Part shown: positions 8,358-15,784 of the stretch, piece by piece
How the letters are laid out: every line of letters begins with the position of its first letter
Numbering within the stretch: the first letter of the stretch is position 1
Source: Marinilabilia sp.
GTDB lineage: Bacteria; Bacteroidota; Bacteroidia; Bacteroidales; Marinilabiliaceae
Assembly: GCF_016278715.1 (NCBI RefSeq)
Contig: NZ_JADQBH010000284.1
Location: forward strand, 1-58,503
DNA length: 58,503 bases
Direction: 5' to 3'
Notes under the pieces: model-generated
Seen by the model: the letters and a program-made list of their open reading frames with translations, nothing else
What the model was told of the DNA's origin: nothing
The model's database searches: none
Position numbers and translations under genes: made by a program

Positions 8358-9731
8358 ATGGTCAAAGGAAATATCCTGATTGTTGATGACAATAAGAGCG
8401 TTCTAACGGCTTTGGAGTTTCTTCTTTCATCCGAGTTTGATAAAGTTGAGTGCATTTCAAACCCCAATTTGATAACCTCCCAGCTGGAAAAAACTCCATA
8501 CCACCTGGTTCTTCTGGACATGAATTTTAAAACAGGAGCAAATACGGGAAATGAGGGAATTTACTGGCTTCAGCACATAAAAACAAAGAAGCCGGAAATA
8601 TCGGTAGTTATGATTACCGCTTACGGCGATGTGGAATTAGCCGTAAATGCATTAAAAACAGGGGCCACAGATTTTGTTTTGAAGCCCTGGGACAACACCA
8701 AACTTTTGGCTACCGTGAAAGCCGCCGTTCAACTCAGCCAATCGCGAGGAGAAGTCAACTCCCTGAAGCAAAAGGAAAAAGACCTGAAAAGCGGTCTCCA
8801 GAACAACCGGAAGCACATCATCGGCTCTTCTCCTAAATTGATGCAGGTATTAAATCTGGTCCGAAAAGTAGCAAAAACCGATACCAACGTGCTGATTACC
8901 GGAGAAAACGGAACAGGCAAGGAACTTATTGCTCAGGAGATACATCATCTGTCGGTCCGAAGCAATGAGATGCTTGTAGAGGTAGATATGGGGGCCATCA
9001 GCGAAACACTATTCGAAAGCGAACTGTTTGGGCACGTCAAAGGGGCGTTTACGGATGCCAAAGAAAACAGAGCCGGCAAATTCGAGGTAGCGAATCAGGG
9101 AACCCTTTTTCTGGATGAAATTGGAAATCTCCCCCTTCATCTTCAGGCCAAATTGTTAACTGTTTTACAAAACAGGGAGGTCACCCGCGTTGGTTCCAAC
9201 AATTCCATACCGATTAACATCAGGCTTGTTTGCGCCACCAACCGGAATCTTACCTCGCTGGTAAATGATAGTCTATTCAGAGAAGACCTTCTCTACCGTA
9301 TCAACACCATACACATTGAAGTGCCCCCATTGCGTGAACGCGGCGAAGATGTGCTGATACTGGCCCGGTTCTTCCTAAAAAAATATGCCTCAAAATACGA
9401 TAAATCTCAATTGGAAATTAACAAACAGGCACAAGAAAAACTCCTGAAATACAACTGGCCGGGAAATATACGTGAACTGGAACATGCCATCGAAAAAGCA
9501 GTAATTTTAAGTGATAGCAACGTACTCAAACCCGATGATTTTTTCCTGAAGCCTGTTACAGGAAATCATTCCCGAACGATTGAAGATACCCTAAACCTTG
9601 AAGATATGGAGAAACAGCTTATTTCCGCGGCAATTGAAAAACACCCCGGAAACATTACCGCAGCCGCCAGTCAACTTGGAATAACCCGTCAGACACTCTA
9701 CAACAAAATGAAAAAACTGAACCTGCAATGA
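8358..9731 (+). CDS. sigma-54-dependent response regulator (NtrC family)
   Basis: Cytoplasmic activator of sigma-54 RNA polymerase, 457 residues from ATG 8358; an upstream in-frame start at 8304 would add 18 residues without homology. Receiver domain 1-125 has acidic D10/D11 and phospho-acceptor D54 in VLLDMNF. The AAA+ domain has Walker A GENGTGKE at 182-189, the sigma-54 contact loop as GAFTDA (229-234, last G of GAFTGA replaced by D), and Walker B FLDEIGN at about 251. A Fis-type helix-turn-helix closes the protein (ITAAASQLGITRQTLYNKMK). It overlaps the kinase gene by 4 bases (ATGA), so they form an operon. The divergent ABC operon is the obvious target. Confidence 0.93.
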   Translation: MVKGNILIVDDNKSVLTALEFLLSSEFDKVECISNPNLITSQLEKTPYHLVLLDMNFKTGANTGNEGIYWLQHIKTKKPEISVVMITAYGDVELAVNALKTGATDFVLKPWDNTKLLATVKAAVQLSQSRGEVNSLKQKEKDLKSGLQNNRKHIIGSSPKLMQVLNLVRKVAKTDTNVLITGENGTGKELIAQEIHHLSVRSNEMLVEVDMGAISETLFESELFGHVKGAFTDAKENRAGKFEVANQGTLFLDEIGNLPLHLQAKLLTVLQNREVTRVGSNNSIPINIRLVCATNRNLTSLVNDSLFREDLLYRINTIHIEVPPLRERGEDVLILARFFLKKYASKYDKSQLEINKQAQEKLLKYNWPGNIRELEHAIEKAVILSDSNVLKPDDFFLKPVTGNHSRTIEDTLNLEDMEKQLISAAIEKHPGNITAAASQLGITRQTLYNKMKKLNLQ

Positions 9732-11086
9732 AGTTTTCTTTTATAACACATTCCGTCATTGTTATTCTTCTGATTGCGACATCAGCAATTACAGCAGGAT
9801 GGGGCTTCTTCGACTTAAACAGCCAACTGCTCGGAATGATGGCTTCACTTTCATTTTTGTTGCTGATCTGGCATCTGATCTCCTATCAAGCCCGGCTGTT
9901 TAGAAAAATAAACTATTTTTTTGATGCGGTACGAAATGAAGACTCTGCACTATCCTTTCCCAAAAATAACAATGACAAATTTCTTAACCAGCTTAGTTCA
10001 AATCTTGACAGAATTAACGAACAACTAAAACGAATAAAGACGGAAAGCCATCAACGAGAACAATATTTTCAAACGCTAACAGAACATGTAGCCACAGGAA
10101 TAATCTCTTTTGACGAAACCGGTTTCATCCTTAATGCTAACAAAAGCCTGAAACGAATGCTGGGCCTCGAGCAACTTACCCACCTCCGGCAACTGAAGAA
10201 AGTGGACGGCCAGCTGGCCAATATGCTGTTGAACCTTCCCCCCGGAAATCAGCGAATGCTTACCATCAAAACGGCAGTCGGAAGAACTGTCAACCTCCTA
10301 ATAAAATCAACTTCTTTTAAGAATGAAAACCGCACACTCAGGTTGGTTTCACTTCAAGACATCAATGACCAACTTAGCGAACAGGAGTTGGATTCATGGC
10401 TCAAATTAATCAGAGTACTCACACATGAAATCATGAACTCAATTGCGCCGGTTACTTCACTTTCTGAAAACCTCAGGAACCTGTACACCCGGGAGGGAAA
10501 AGTGATTACACCGGAAATGGTTTCCGAAACTGTTATCGCCAAAACAGCAAAGGGGCTGGAAGTCATTGAACAACAAGGCAAAGGACTCATTAGATTCGTG
10601 GAATCGTACCGAAAACTCACGCGGCTTCCAAAACCGGAAATAAAGCCGGTCAACCTCAAAAACCTTATTGAAAACACCGTACTCCTCAATAAATCCTCCT
10701 GGCCTGACCTGCGAATATCCTTGCAAATTCTGGATGCCGATTTACGCATCCCGGCAGATGAAAAATTATTCTCGCAGGTGCTGATAAACCTGCTCAAAAA
10801 TTCAGCAGAGGCTCTTGAAGGTAATGATAATGGAAAAATATCAATTACAGTTTTACTCAACCCGGATAACCGGGTAGAAATCACCATTAAAGACAATGGT
10901 CCCGGCATTCCACCCGGCATCATGGAAGAAATTTTTGTGCCCTTTTTTACCACCCGTGAAAATGGCAGTGGCATAGGACTGAGCTTGTCCCGGCAAATCA
11001 TCCGTCTTCATGGAGGAAAACTTAACGCCAGGTCGCAGCCTGGTAAAGAAACCGTCTTTTGCATTGAAGTTGATTCGGCAGATTAA
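9728..11086 (+). CDS. sensor histidine kinase (NtrY-like)
   Basis: Inner-membrane kinase of 452 residues, partner of the preceding regulator. Two TMs (about 6-27 and 34-53) are separated by only a few residues, so there is almost no periplasmic sensor. A linker leads to a PAS-like domain (about 112-215), an H-box with H233 in LTHEIMNSIAP, and a HATPase domain (NLLKNSAEAL, DNGPGIPPG, FVPFFTTR, GSGIGLSLSRQI). Sensing is therefore probably intramembrane, by contact with a partner such as the ABC permeases, or cytoplasmic through PAS. It starts within the regulator's stop region (ATGA overlap). Confidence 0.92.
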   Translation: MKFSFITHSVIVILLIATSAITAGWGFFDLNSQLLGMMASLSFLLLIWHLISYQARLFRKINYFFDAVRNEDSALSFPKNNNDKFLNQLSSNLDRINEQLKRIKTESHQREQYFQTLTEHVATGIISFDETGFILNANKSLKRMLGLEQLTHLRQLKKVDGQLANMLLNLPPGNQRMLTIKTAVGRTVNLLIKSTSFKNENRTLRLVSLQDINDQLSEQELDSWLKLIRVLTHEIMNSIAPVTSLSENLRNLYTREGKVITPEMVSETVIAKTAKGLEVIEQQGKGLIRFVESYRKLTRLPKPEIKPVNLKNLIENTVLLNKSSWPDLRISLQILDADLRIPADEKLFSQVLINLLKNSAEALEGNDNGKISITVLLNPDNRVEITIKDNGPGIPPGIMEEIFVPFFTTRENGSGIGLSLSRQIIRLHGGKLNARSQPGKETVFCIEVDSAD

Positions 11087-11250
11087 TGTTTCAGGAAACT
11101 TTTCAGACAACAATCCGTAATTACGACTTAACCCCGATTGTAATTTTGTAAGTTTATTAAACAATTTCTTTATGGGGGGTTCATCACAAAAATTCATACT
11201 TGTTCTAAGAAAAATCTATTCAAAAGTTATGTCTCTTTACTATAAATATT

Positions 11251-11408
11251 CGACACCTTCAGCGTCGAGATGCATAATATTGCAAACTACTATAATCATA
11301 GGAGCCTTTCAGGCTCCATTCAGATATAATTTAAGTCATGACCCCGTAAGCGGGTCAAATCTTTATAGAAATCCAAATGTGCCTGAAAATCGACCCAAAA
11401 GCGGGTCG
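11251..11408 (+). repeat. array of four spaced hairpins
   Basis: Four short palindromes at 11251-11267 (CGAC/GTCG), 11301-11317 (GGAGCC/GGCTCC), 11340-11356 (GACCC/GGGTC) and 11391-11408 (CGACCC/GGGTCG), spaced 39-51 bases apart. The first two are preceded by CTATAA(A/T)(A/C)AT-like words, with weaker TATAA-like words before the others. It is a REP-like modular repeat in the 480-base spacer between the kinase and the acyltransferase. The short open frames crossing it do not look like genes. Confidence 0.65.
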
Positions 11409-11569
11409 TATCAACAATAATGTATTTAGTCTAATGATTATTTTCTACAAATTTGTTTCTTTCAAAGTCCAATAGAGTAAGCGTTATTACAATAAACAAA
11501 AAAATAAATCCATGACTGTTGACAATTACAGCAACCTCTAATAACAACATCAAATTTTTTATATAACTT

Positions 11570-12457
11570 ATGTTTCAGACAATCAGCAAATATCTAGGGG
11601 CCTTCCTTTTCCTGTTACTGTTGGCCTTAATAGCCATACTTCCTTTCCCTGTTCTTTATGCCATTTCCAACTTCTTTTCATGGCTTTTGGGTAATGTTTT
11701 TAAATACCGCCTGAAAGTAATTGAGGAGAACCTGAAAAAATCAGACCTTCCTTTATCTGACAAAGAAAGAGAGCATACAGTAAAAGCATATTACCGCAAT
11801 TTATCAGATATCATTCTGGAAGGTCTAAAAAGCTTTTCCATGTCGCAGCGCACAGTGATTAAACGCCACAGAGTAGTAAATCCGGAACTATTGAATCGGT
11901 TCCATGCTCAGGGAAAAAGTGTTATCGTGGTTACCGGTCACATTGGAAACTGGGAATGGGGAAGTCTCTCGGCAGGCATCTTTACCAATTACAACGTTGT
12001 GGCATTTTACAGTCCAATGCGCAACAAACCCATCGACAAAATGATGCGGTGGTCGCGCTCACGGTTTGGCACCATTCTCTCACCCACAAAAGGCACTACC
12101 AATACTTTTGCAGAAAATAAAGATTGTCCCACTCTATATGTGATGGCCGCCGACCAGAGTCCCTCAAAGGTTTCATCGGCTCACTGGATTCATTTTCTGG
12201 GGAGAACCACCGGATTTCTTCACGGCCCTGAAAAACATGCCCGCCACAACAATTATCCGGTGATTTTTGCCGAGATTGACAGAATAAAGAGAGGTCATTA
12301 CGAATTAGAATTGAAGATTCTCACCGAAAAACCTATCGAGACAGCTCAGGGAGAAATTACCCGACAATATGCCAAAGTTCTGGAAGATTACATCCGCAGG
12401 CATCCAGACAACTGGCTGTGGTCGCACAGAAGATGGAAACGAAAACCACCACAGTAA
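11570..12457 (+). CDS. lysophospholipid/lipid A acyltransferase family protein (LpxL/HtrB-like)
   Basis: Membrane-anchored acyltransferase of 295 residues that would transfer a fatty acyl chain to a lipid A precursor or lysolipid at the cytoplasmic face. It has an N-terminal TM (about 8-32), then the catalytic HxxxxE motif as H124-IGNW-E129, then the conserved AADQSPS and the histidine-rich FLHGPEKHAR region. Length matches the LpxL/HtrB group. It is convergent, with a 5-base gap, to an acyl-CoA synthetase gene. The 480-base upstream spacer carries the hairpin array. Confidence 0.88.
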   Translation: MFQTISKYLGAFLFLLLLALIAILPFPVLYAISNFFSWLLGNVFKYRLKVIEENLKKSDLPLSDKEREHTVKAYYRNLSDIILEGLKSFSMSQRTVIKRHRVVNPELLNRFHAQGKSVIVVTGHIGNWEWGSLSAGIFTNYNVVAFYSPMRNKPIDKMMRWSRSRFGTILSPTKGTTNTFAENKDCPTLYVMAADQSPSKVSSAHWIHFLGRTTGFLHGPEKHARHNNYPVIFAEIDRIKRGHYELELKILTEKPIETAQGEITRQYAKVLEDYIRRHPDNWLWSHRRWKRKPPQ

Positions 12458-12462
12458 CATCC

Positions 12463-14235
12463 TCAACGATACATCTCATCAATCACCTCACGATATTTTT
12501 CTTCAATCTTGCGCCGACGCAGTTTCAGGGTGTTAGTCATGGTGCCATTTTCGATGGTGAAAGGTTCCTCCAGCAGCTTTACTTTTTTAACTCTTTCATA
12601 AGAAGCAAGGTGCTGCTGAGCTGCTAAAACATGGTCTTCGATAACCTCTAACAATCCAGGATGCGACAATAAATCCTGATCAGCTATATTTTCAATAATC
12701 TTTTGGCCGGCCATCTCCTTTAACTTACTCATAAGCGGAACAATCAAAGCAGTAACGAACGGACGGTTGTCGCCGACCACCACAATTTGCTCTACCAGCT
12801 CTTCCTGCTGCAGCAATGTTTCAATCTTCTGGGGCGACACATACTTCCCCACCGACGTTTTCATCAGGTCCTTAAGGCGATCGGTCATTATCAAATCTCC
12901 GTCCTCGGTCAATTTTCCTTCATCACCCGTATGAAACCAGCCATCGGTCATGACAGCAGCTGTCTCTTGCTCTTTTTTGTAGTAACCGCTGAAAACACTA
13001 TCTCCTTTTACCAAAATTTCGTTTTCCGCACCAATTTTCACCTCAACGCCAGGCATCACTGTCCCACAGGTTCCATAGGTATATACATCATTACGAAAAC
13101 AGGAAACAGATGCAGTAGTCTCGGTGAGCCCGTAACCATAAGTAACAAACAAGCCGAACGCATTAAAAAACTTCAAAATATCCTGACTTAAAGTCGCACC
13201 TGCACACGGCATAGAACGAATGTTCCCTCCAAAAACATTTCTTAATTTCCGAAAAACCAATTTGTCGGCCACTGCCAGTTTCCATTTTAAAATGAGAGGC
13301 AATTTAGCATTACGACTTCGATAGCCATTTGCCTGAAGCCCCTCTGCAATAGCCCATTTAAATATCTTCTGTTTCACAGGAGACCACCTCAACATCTCCT
13401 CCTGGATGCCCTGATACGTTTTATCAAAAAATCGGGGAACAACACACATTTGAGTGGGCCTGACTTCTTTCAGGGCATCCACCACATCCCGTGGATTATC
13501 AAGAAAAACAATAACCACCCTGCTGTAAAGCATGATATGCGACCAGATCCGCTCAAAAACATGACTTAATGGAAGGAAACTTAGAGAAACATCATCAGGA
13601 CTAAGACTCAGCCGTTCCTCGTGAATTTTCCAGGCGTTTACAAAGTGAGAATGCTTTAGCATCACTCCCTTGGGTTCTCCGGTGGTTCCTGATGAATAAA
13701 TGATGGTGGCAAGGTCATCAGGCTGATAAGAAACAAGTTTATCAGAAAGGGAAATATGAAAACTTTGTTCCTGGGACAGCCCCAAAAACGAAGAAAAAGA
13801 CAAAATCCTGTCATCCACCGTGTTGCAATTATCAAACACAATAATCCGCTCAAGCGTGTTCTCCTCATCCAACAGGCATTTCACCATTTCCTTTTGCTCA
13901 CAAGTACCAACAAAGAGGATTTTTATTTCTGTCTCATTCAGTATGTATCTGATTTGCTCCATGGAGGAAGTAGCATACATCGGAACCACCACTCCACGAT
14001 TGGCCATTATCCCCAGATCAGTCAAAAACCATTCAGCCCGGTTTTGGCTGATAATTCCCACATTATCTTCTGCCCTGCTGCCCAGAATATGAAGTCCGGA
14101 CAACACCTCCTCAACTTTTTCGCCCAACTGATTCCAGCTCCACGATTTTTTGGTCTTCTCTCTAAAACGAATTATTTCTTCAGATCCAAACTCCTCAATT
14201 CGACTCAGGAGCATTCTAATTACATGGTTTTCCAT
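12463..14235 (-). CDS. long-chain fatty acid-CoA ligase (AMP-forming)
   Basis: Cytoplasmic or membrane-associated enzyme of 590 residues, in the usual 590-600 range for the FadD15/FAA group. It activates fatty acids to acyl-CoA through an acyl-adenylate. Visible motifs are the phosphate-binding loop YSSGTTGEPKG at 180-190, the adenylate-binding YGLTETTA, and WFHTGDEGKL with downstream DRLKDLMKTSVGKYV containing the catalytic lysine. Convergent with the acyltransferase gene, which fits a shared theme of fatty-acid handling but not necessarily shared regulation. Confidence 0.92.
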   Translation of the reverse strand: MENHVIRMLLSRIEEFGSEEIIRFREKTKKSWSWNQLGEKVEEVLSGLHILGSRAEDNVGIISQNRAEWFLTDLGIMANRGVVVPMYATSSMEQIRYILNETEIKILFVGTCEQKEMVKCLLDEENTLERIIVFDNCNTVDDRILSFSSFLGLSQEQSFHISLSDKLVSYQPDDLATIIYSSGTTGEPKGVMLKHSHFVNAWKIHEERLSLSPDDVSLSFLPLSHVFERIWSHIMLYSRVVIVFLDNPRDVVDALKEVRPTQMCVVPRFFDKTYQGIQEEMLRWSPVKQKIFKWAIAEGLQANGYRSRNAKLPLILKWKLAVADKLVFRKLRNVFGGNIRSMPCAGATLSQDILKFFNAFGLFVTYGYGLTETTASVSCFRNDVYTYGTCGTVMPGVEVKIGAENEILVKGDSVFSGYYKKEQETAAVMTDGWFHTGDEGKLTEDGDLIMTDRLKDLMKTSVGKYVSPQKIETLLQQEELVEQIVVVGDNRPFVTALIVPLMSKLKEMAGQKIIENIADQDLLSHPGLLEVIEDHVLAAQQHLASYERVKKVKLLEEPFTIENGTMTNTLKLRRRKIEEKYREVIDEMYR

Positions 14236-14723
14236 AAATATTTCTTTCCGGGGTATATTTCAAAAACTAAATAATTCTACGTTACAACTTCAATCAAGAT
14301 TCGCTAAAAGCACAGGATGAGAGGTGTAAATCTCTATTTATCTCTTTCGTCCCCCGTTAAAACCGTCCTGAAATCATGTATCCTCAGAGTTAATCAAATT
14401 TCGATCCGTTTTTTTTAACGAAGAAAACTCTTTTGGGTTACATGAGGCAAGTGGCCATAGAGGTTATGAAAGTTAGCTGGTTCCAATTCCGGAATCGATC
14501 TATTTAATAAATGAGTAAAGGGAAGTTTTATTTATGATTGTTATTTTTCTTTCGCTGACCGTTTGTTATAAGAGACGTCCTTACCACATAAAACAATTTC
14601 AGCCGCAAGAGGCGACAGAACGATAACTTTCTTCTGTCACTGCTCCTCAGCTATTCGTGATTGCATTGAATGTTTGCTTGTTACAACTCTTTCACATCTC
14701 AGCGATTTATGTTGAAAAAGATT

Positions 14724-14756
14724 GGCTGGTTTAATTGAGCAAGAACCAGCCTTTTT
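14724..14756 (+). terminator. intrinsic terminator-like hairpin without an upstream gene
   Basis: Perfect 8-bp stem GGCTGGTT/AACCAGCC followed directly by TTTTT on the plus strand. No plus-strand coding region precedes it back to 12457, so it either ends an unrecognised small RNA or acts in the leader of the following ThuA gene. Confidence 0.55.
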
Positions 14757-14770
14757 GTGAAAGAAATCAT

Positions 14771-14778
14771 TATCTTTA
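14771..14778 (+). promoter_or_regulatory. Bacteroidota -7 box candidate for the ThuA gene
   Basis: TATCTTTA, one mismatch to TAnnTTTG, 65 bases before the start codon. No well-spaced -33 TTTG is seen. Confidence 0.35.
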
Positions 14779-14843
14779 GCATTACCTGATGATTTTCTGA
14801 ATTTTGCAAGCCTCTTTCCTTCCATCCCGAAAAAATTTAAACA

Positions 14844-15608
14844 ATGAAACAAGCAATATATCTCATACTTTTCTTATTTATGATAGCAACAACTTCTTCC
14901 GAAGCTCAGGAAAAAACAGCCAATTTTAACATTCTGGCTTTCTCCAAAACAGCAGGATACCGACACGGCGCAATTCCTCAGAGCCTAGTGGCGTTGGGTC
15001 AATTGGCAGAACAAAACAACTGGAAAATAACAGCAACAGAAGAGGCTGAAATTTTTAATCCGAAAGATTTAAAAGCATTTGACCTGGTAGTATTTGTACA
15101 TACCACCAAAGATATTCTGGAAGCAGACCAACAGGAAGCTTTGAAGAATTATATTGAAACCGGAGGCGGACTACTGGCCCTTCATACCGGTGCTGATACA
15201 GAATACGAATGGCCATGGTATGCAGAGGCTATCGGGGCCTCCTTTGTCGGGCACCCGCCATCACAGGAAGGAAAACTCATCATTGAAGACCGCTCACATC
15301 CGGCCACAGAACATTTTCCTGAATCCACCTGGATAGTCACGGACGAATGGTACAGTTTCGATCGCAATCCACGGGAAAATGTGCATGTATTAATTTCCAT
15401 TGATGAAAGCTCCTACGATGTGGACGACGACCGTTGGTTTGAAGGTGCCAAACAACGAATGGGCGACCACCCTCTGGTATGGTACAAAGAAGTAGGCGAA
15501 GGCAAAGTTTTTCAGACTGCTTTAGGGCATGAACCCGGGCTTTATCACAATCCGATATTCCTTAAACACCTTGAAGGAGCCGTTCTATGGACAGCCAAAA
15601 GAGATTAG
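14844..15608 (+). CDS. ThuA domain-containing protein
   Basis: Secreted or periplasmic protein of 254 residues. A signal peptide (cleavage near SEAQ, residue about 22) precedes a ThuA/class-I-glutamine-amidotransferase-like fold with the segments FSKTAGYRHGAIP, FDLVVFVHTTKDIL, GGGLLALHTGAD and PLVWYKEVGEGKVFQTALGHE. ThuA-like proteins occur in sugar-catabolic clusters in Bacteroidota and have been linked to 3-keto-glucoside metabolism. The exact reaction here is not determinable. It appears monocistronic. Confidence 0.88.
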   Translation: MKQAIYLILFLFMIATTSSEAQEKTANFNILAFSKTAGYRHGAIPQSLVALGQLAEQNNWKITATEEAEIFNPKDLKAFDLVVFVHTTKDILEADQQEALKNYIETGGGLLALHTGADTEYEWPWYAEAIGASFVGHPPSQEGKLIIEDRSHPATEHFPESTWIVTDEWYSFDRNPRENVHVLISIDESSYDVDDDRWFEGAKQRMGDHPLVWYKEVGEGKVFQTALGHEPGLYHNPIFLKHLEGAVLWTAKRD

Positions 15609-15728
15609 ATTGAAAAACACTATGATCGGGAGAAACTAATTTCTTTTCTTTAAACGGACACCAGTGTTTCAATATATTTATTTAGGGTAAGTGTGATTTT
15701 CTGTACAACATAATATAAAATTTGGCAC

Positions 15729-15736
15729 TATCTTTG
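15729..15736 (+). promoter_or_regulatory. -7 promoter box for the TonB receptor/DUF4249 pair
   Basis: TATCTTTG, a perfect TAnnTTTG match, about 50 bases before ATG 15785. It lies downstream of the alternative upstream start (15722), which argues for the later start. Confidence 0.55.
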
Positions 15737-15784
15737 GTTCCAAATTTTACATATTATAATACTAACATAAACCCTAACCAGAAA

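Larger units (their letters stand above)
14236..14843. other. 600-base spacer, no protein gene recognised
   Basis: AT-rich spacer between divergent genes. It holds a small stem-loop (GACAGAA/TTCTGTC, about 14612-14636), an intrinsic-terminator-like hairpin (14724-14756) and a promoter-like box (14771-14778). I recognise no RNA family in it. Confidence 0.4.

Noticed and set aside
10354-11001. 215-codon open frame on the minus strand
   Set aside because: It lies wholly inside the histidine kinase gene, has no recognisable domain, and the plus-strand frame carries all kinase motifs.
11172-11420. 82-codon open frame across the hairpin array
   Set aside because: It simply runs through the palindromic repeats; no start context, no domain, and composition matches repeat DNA.
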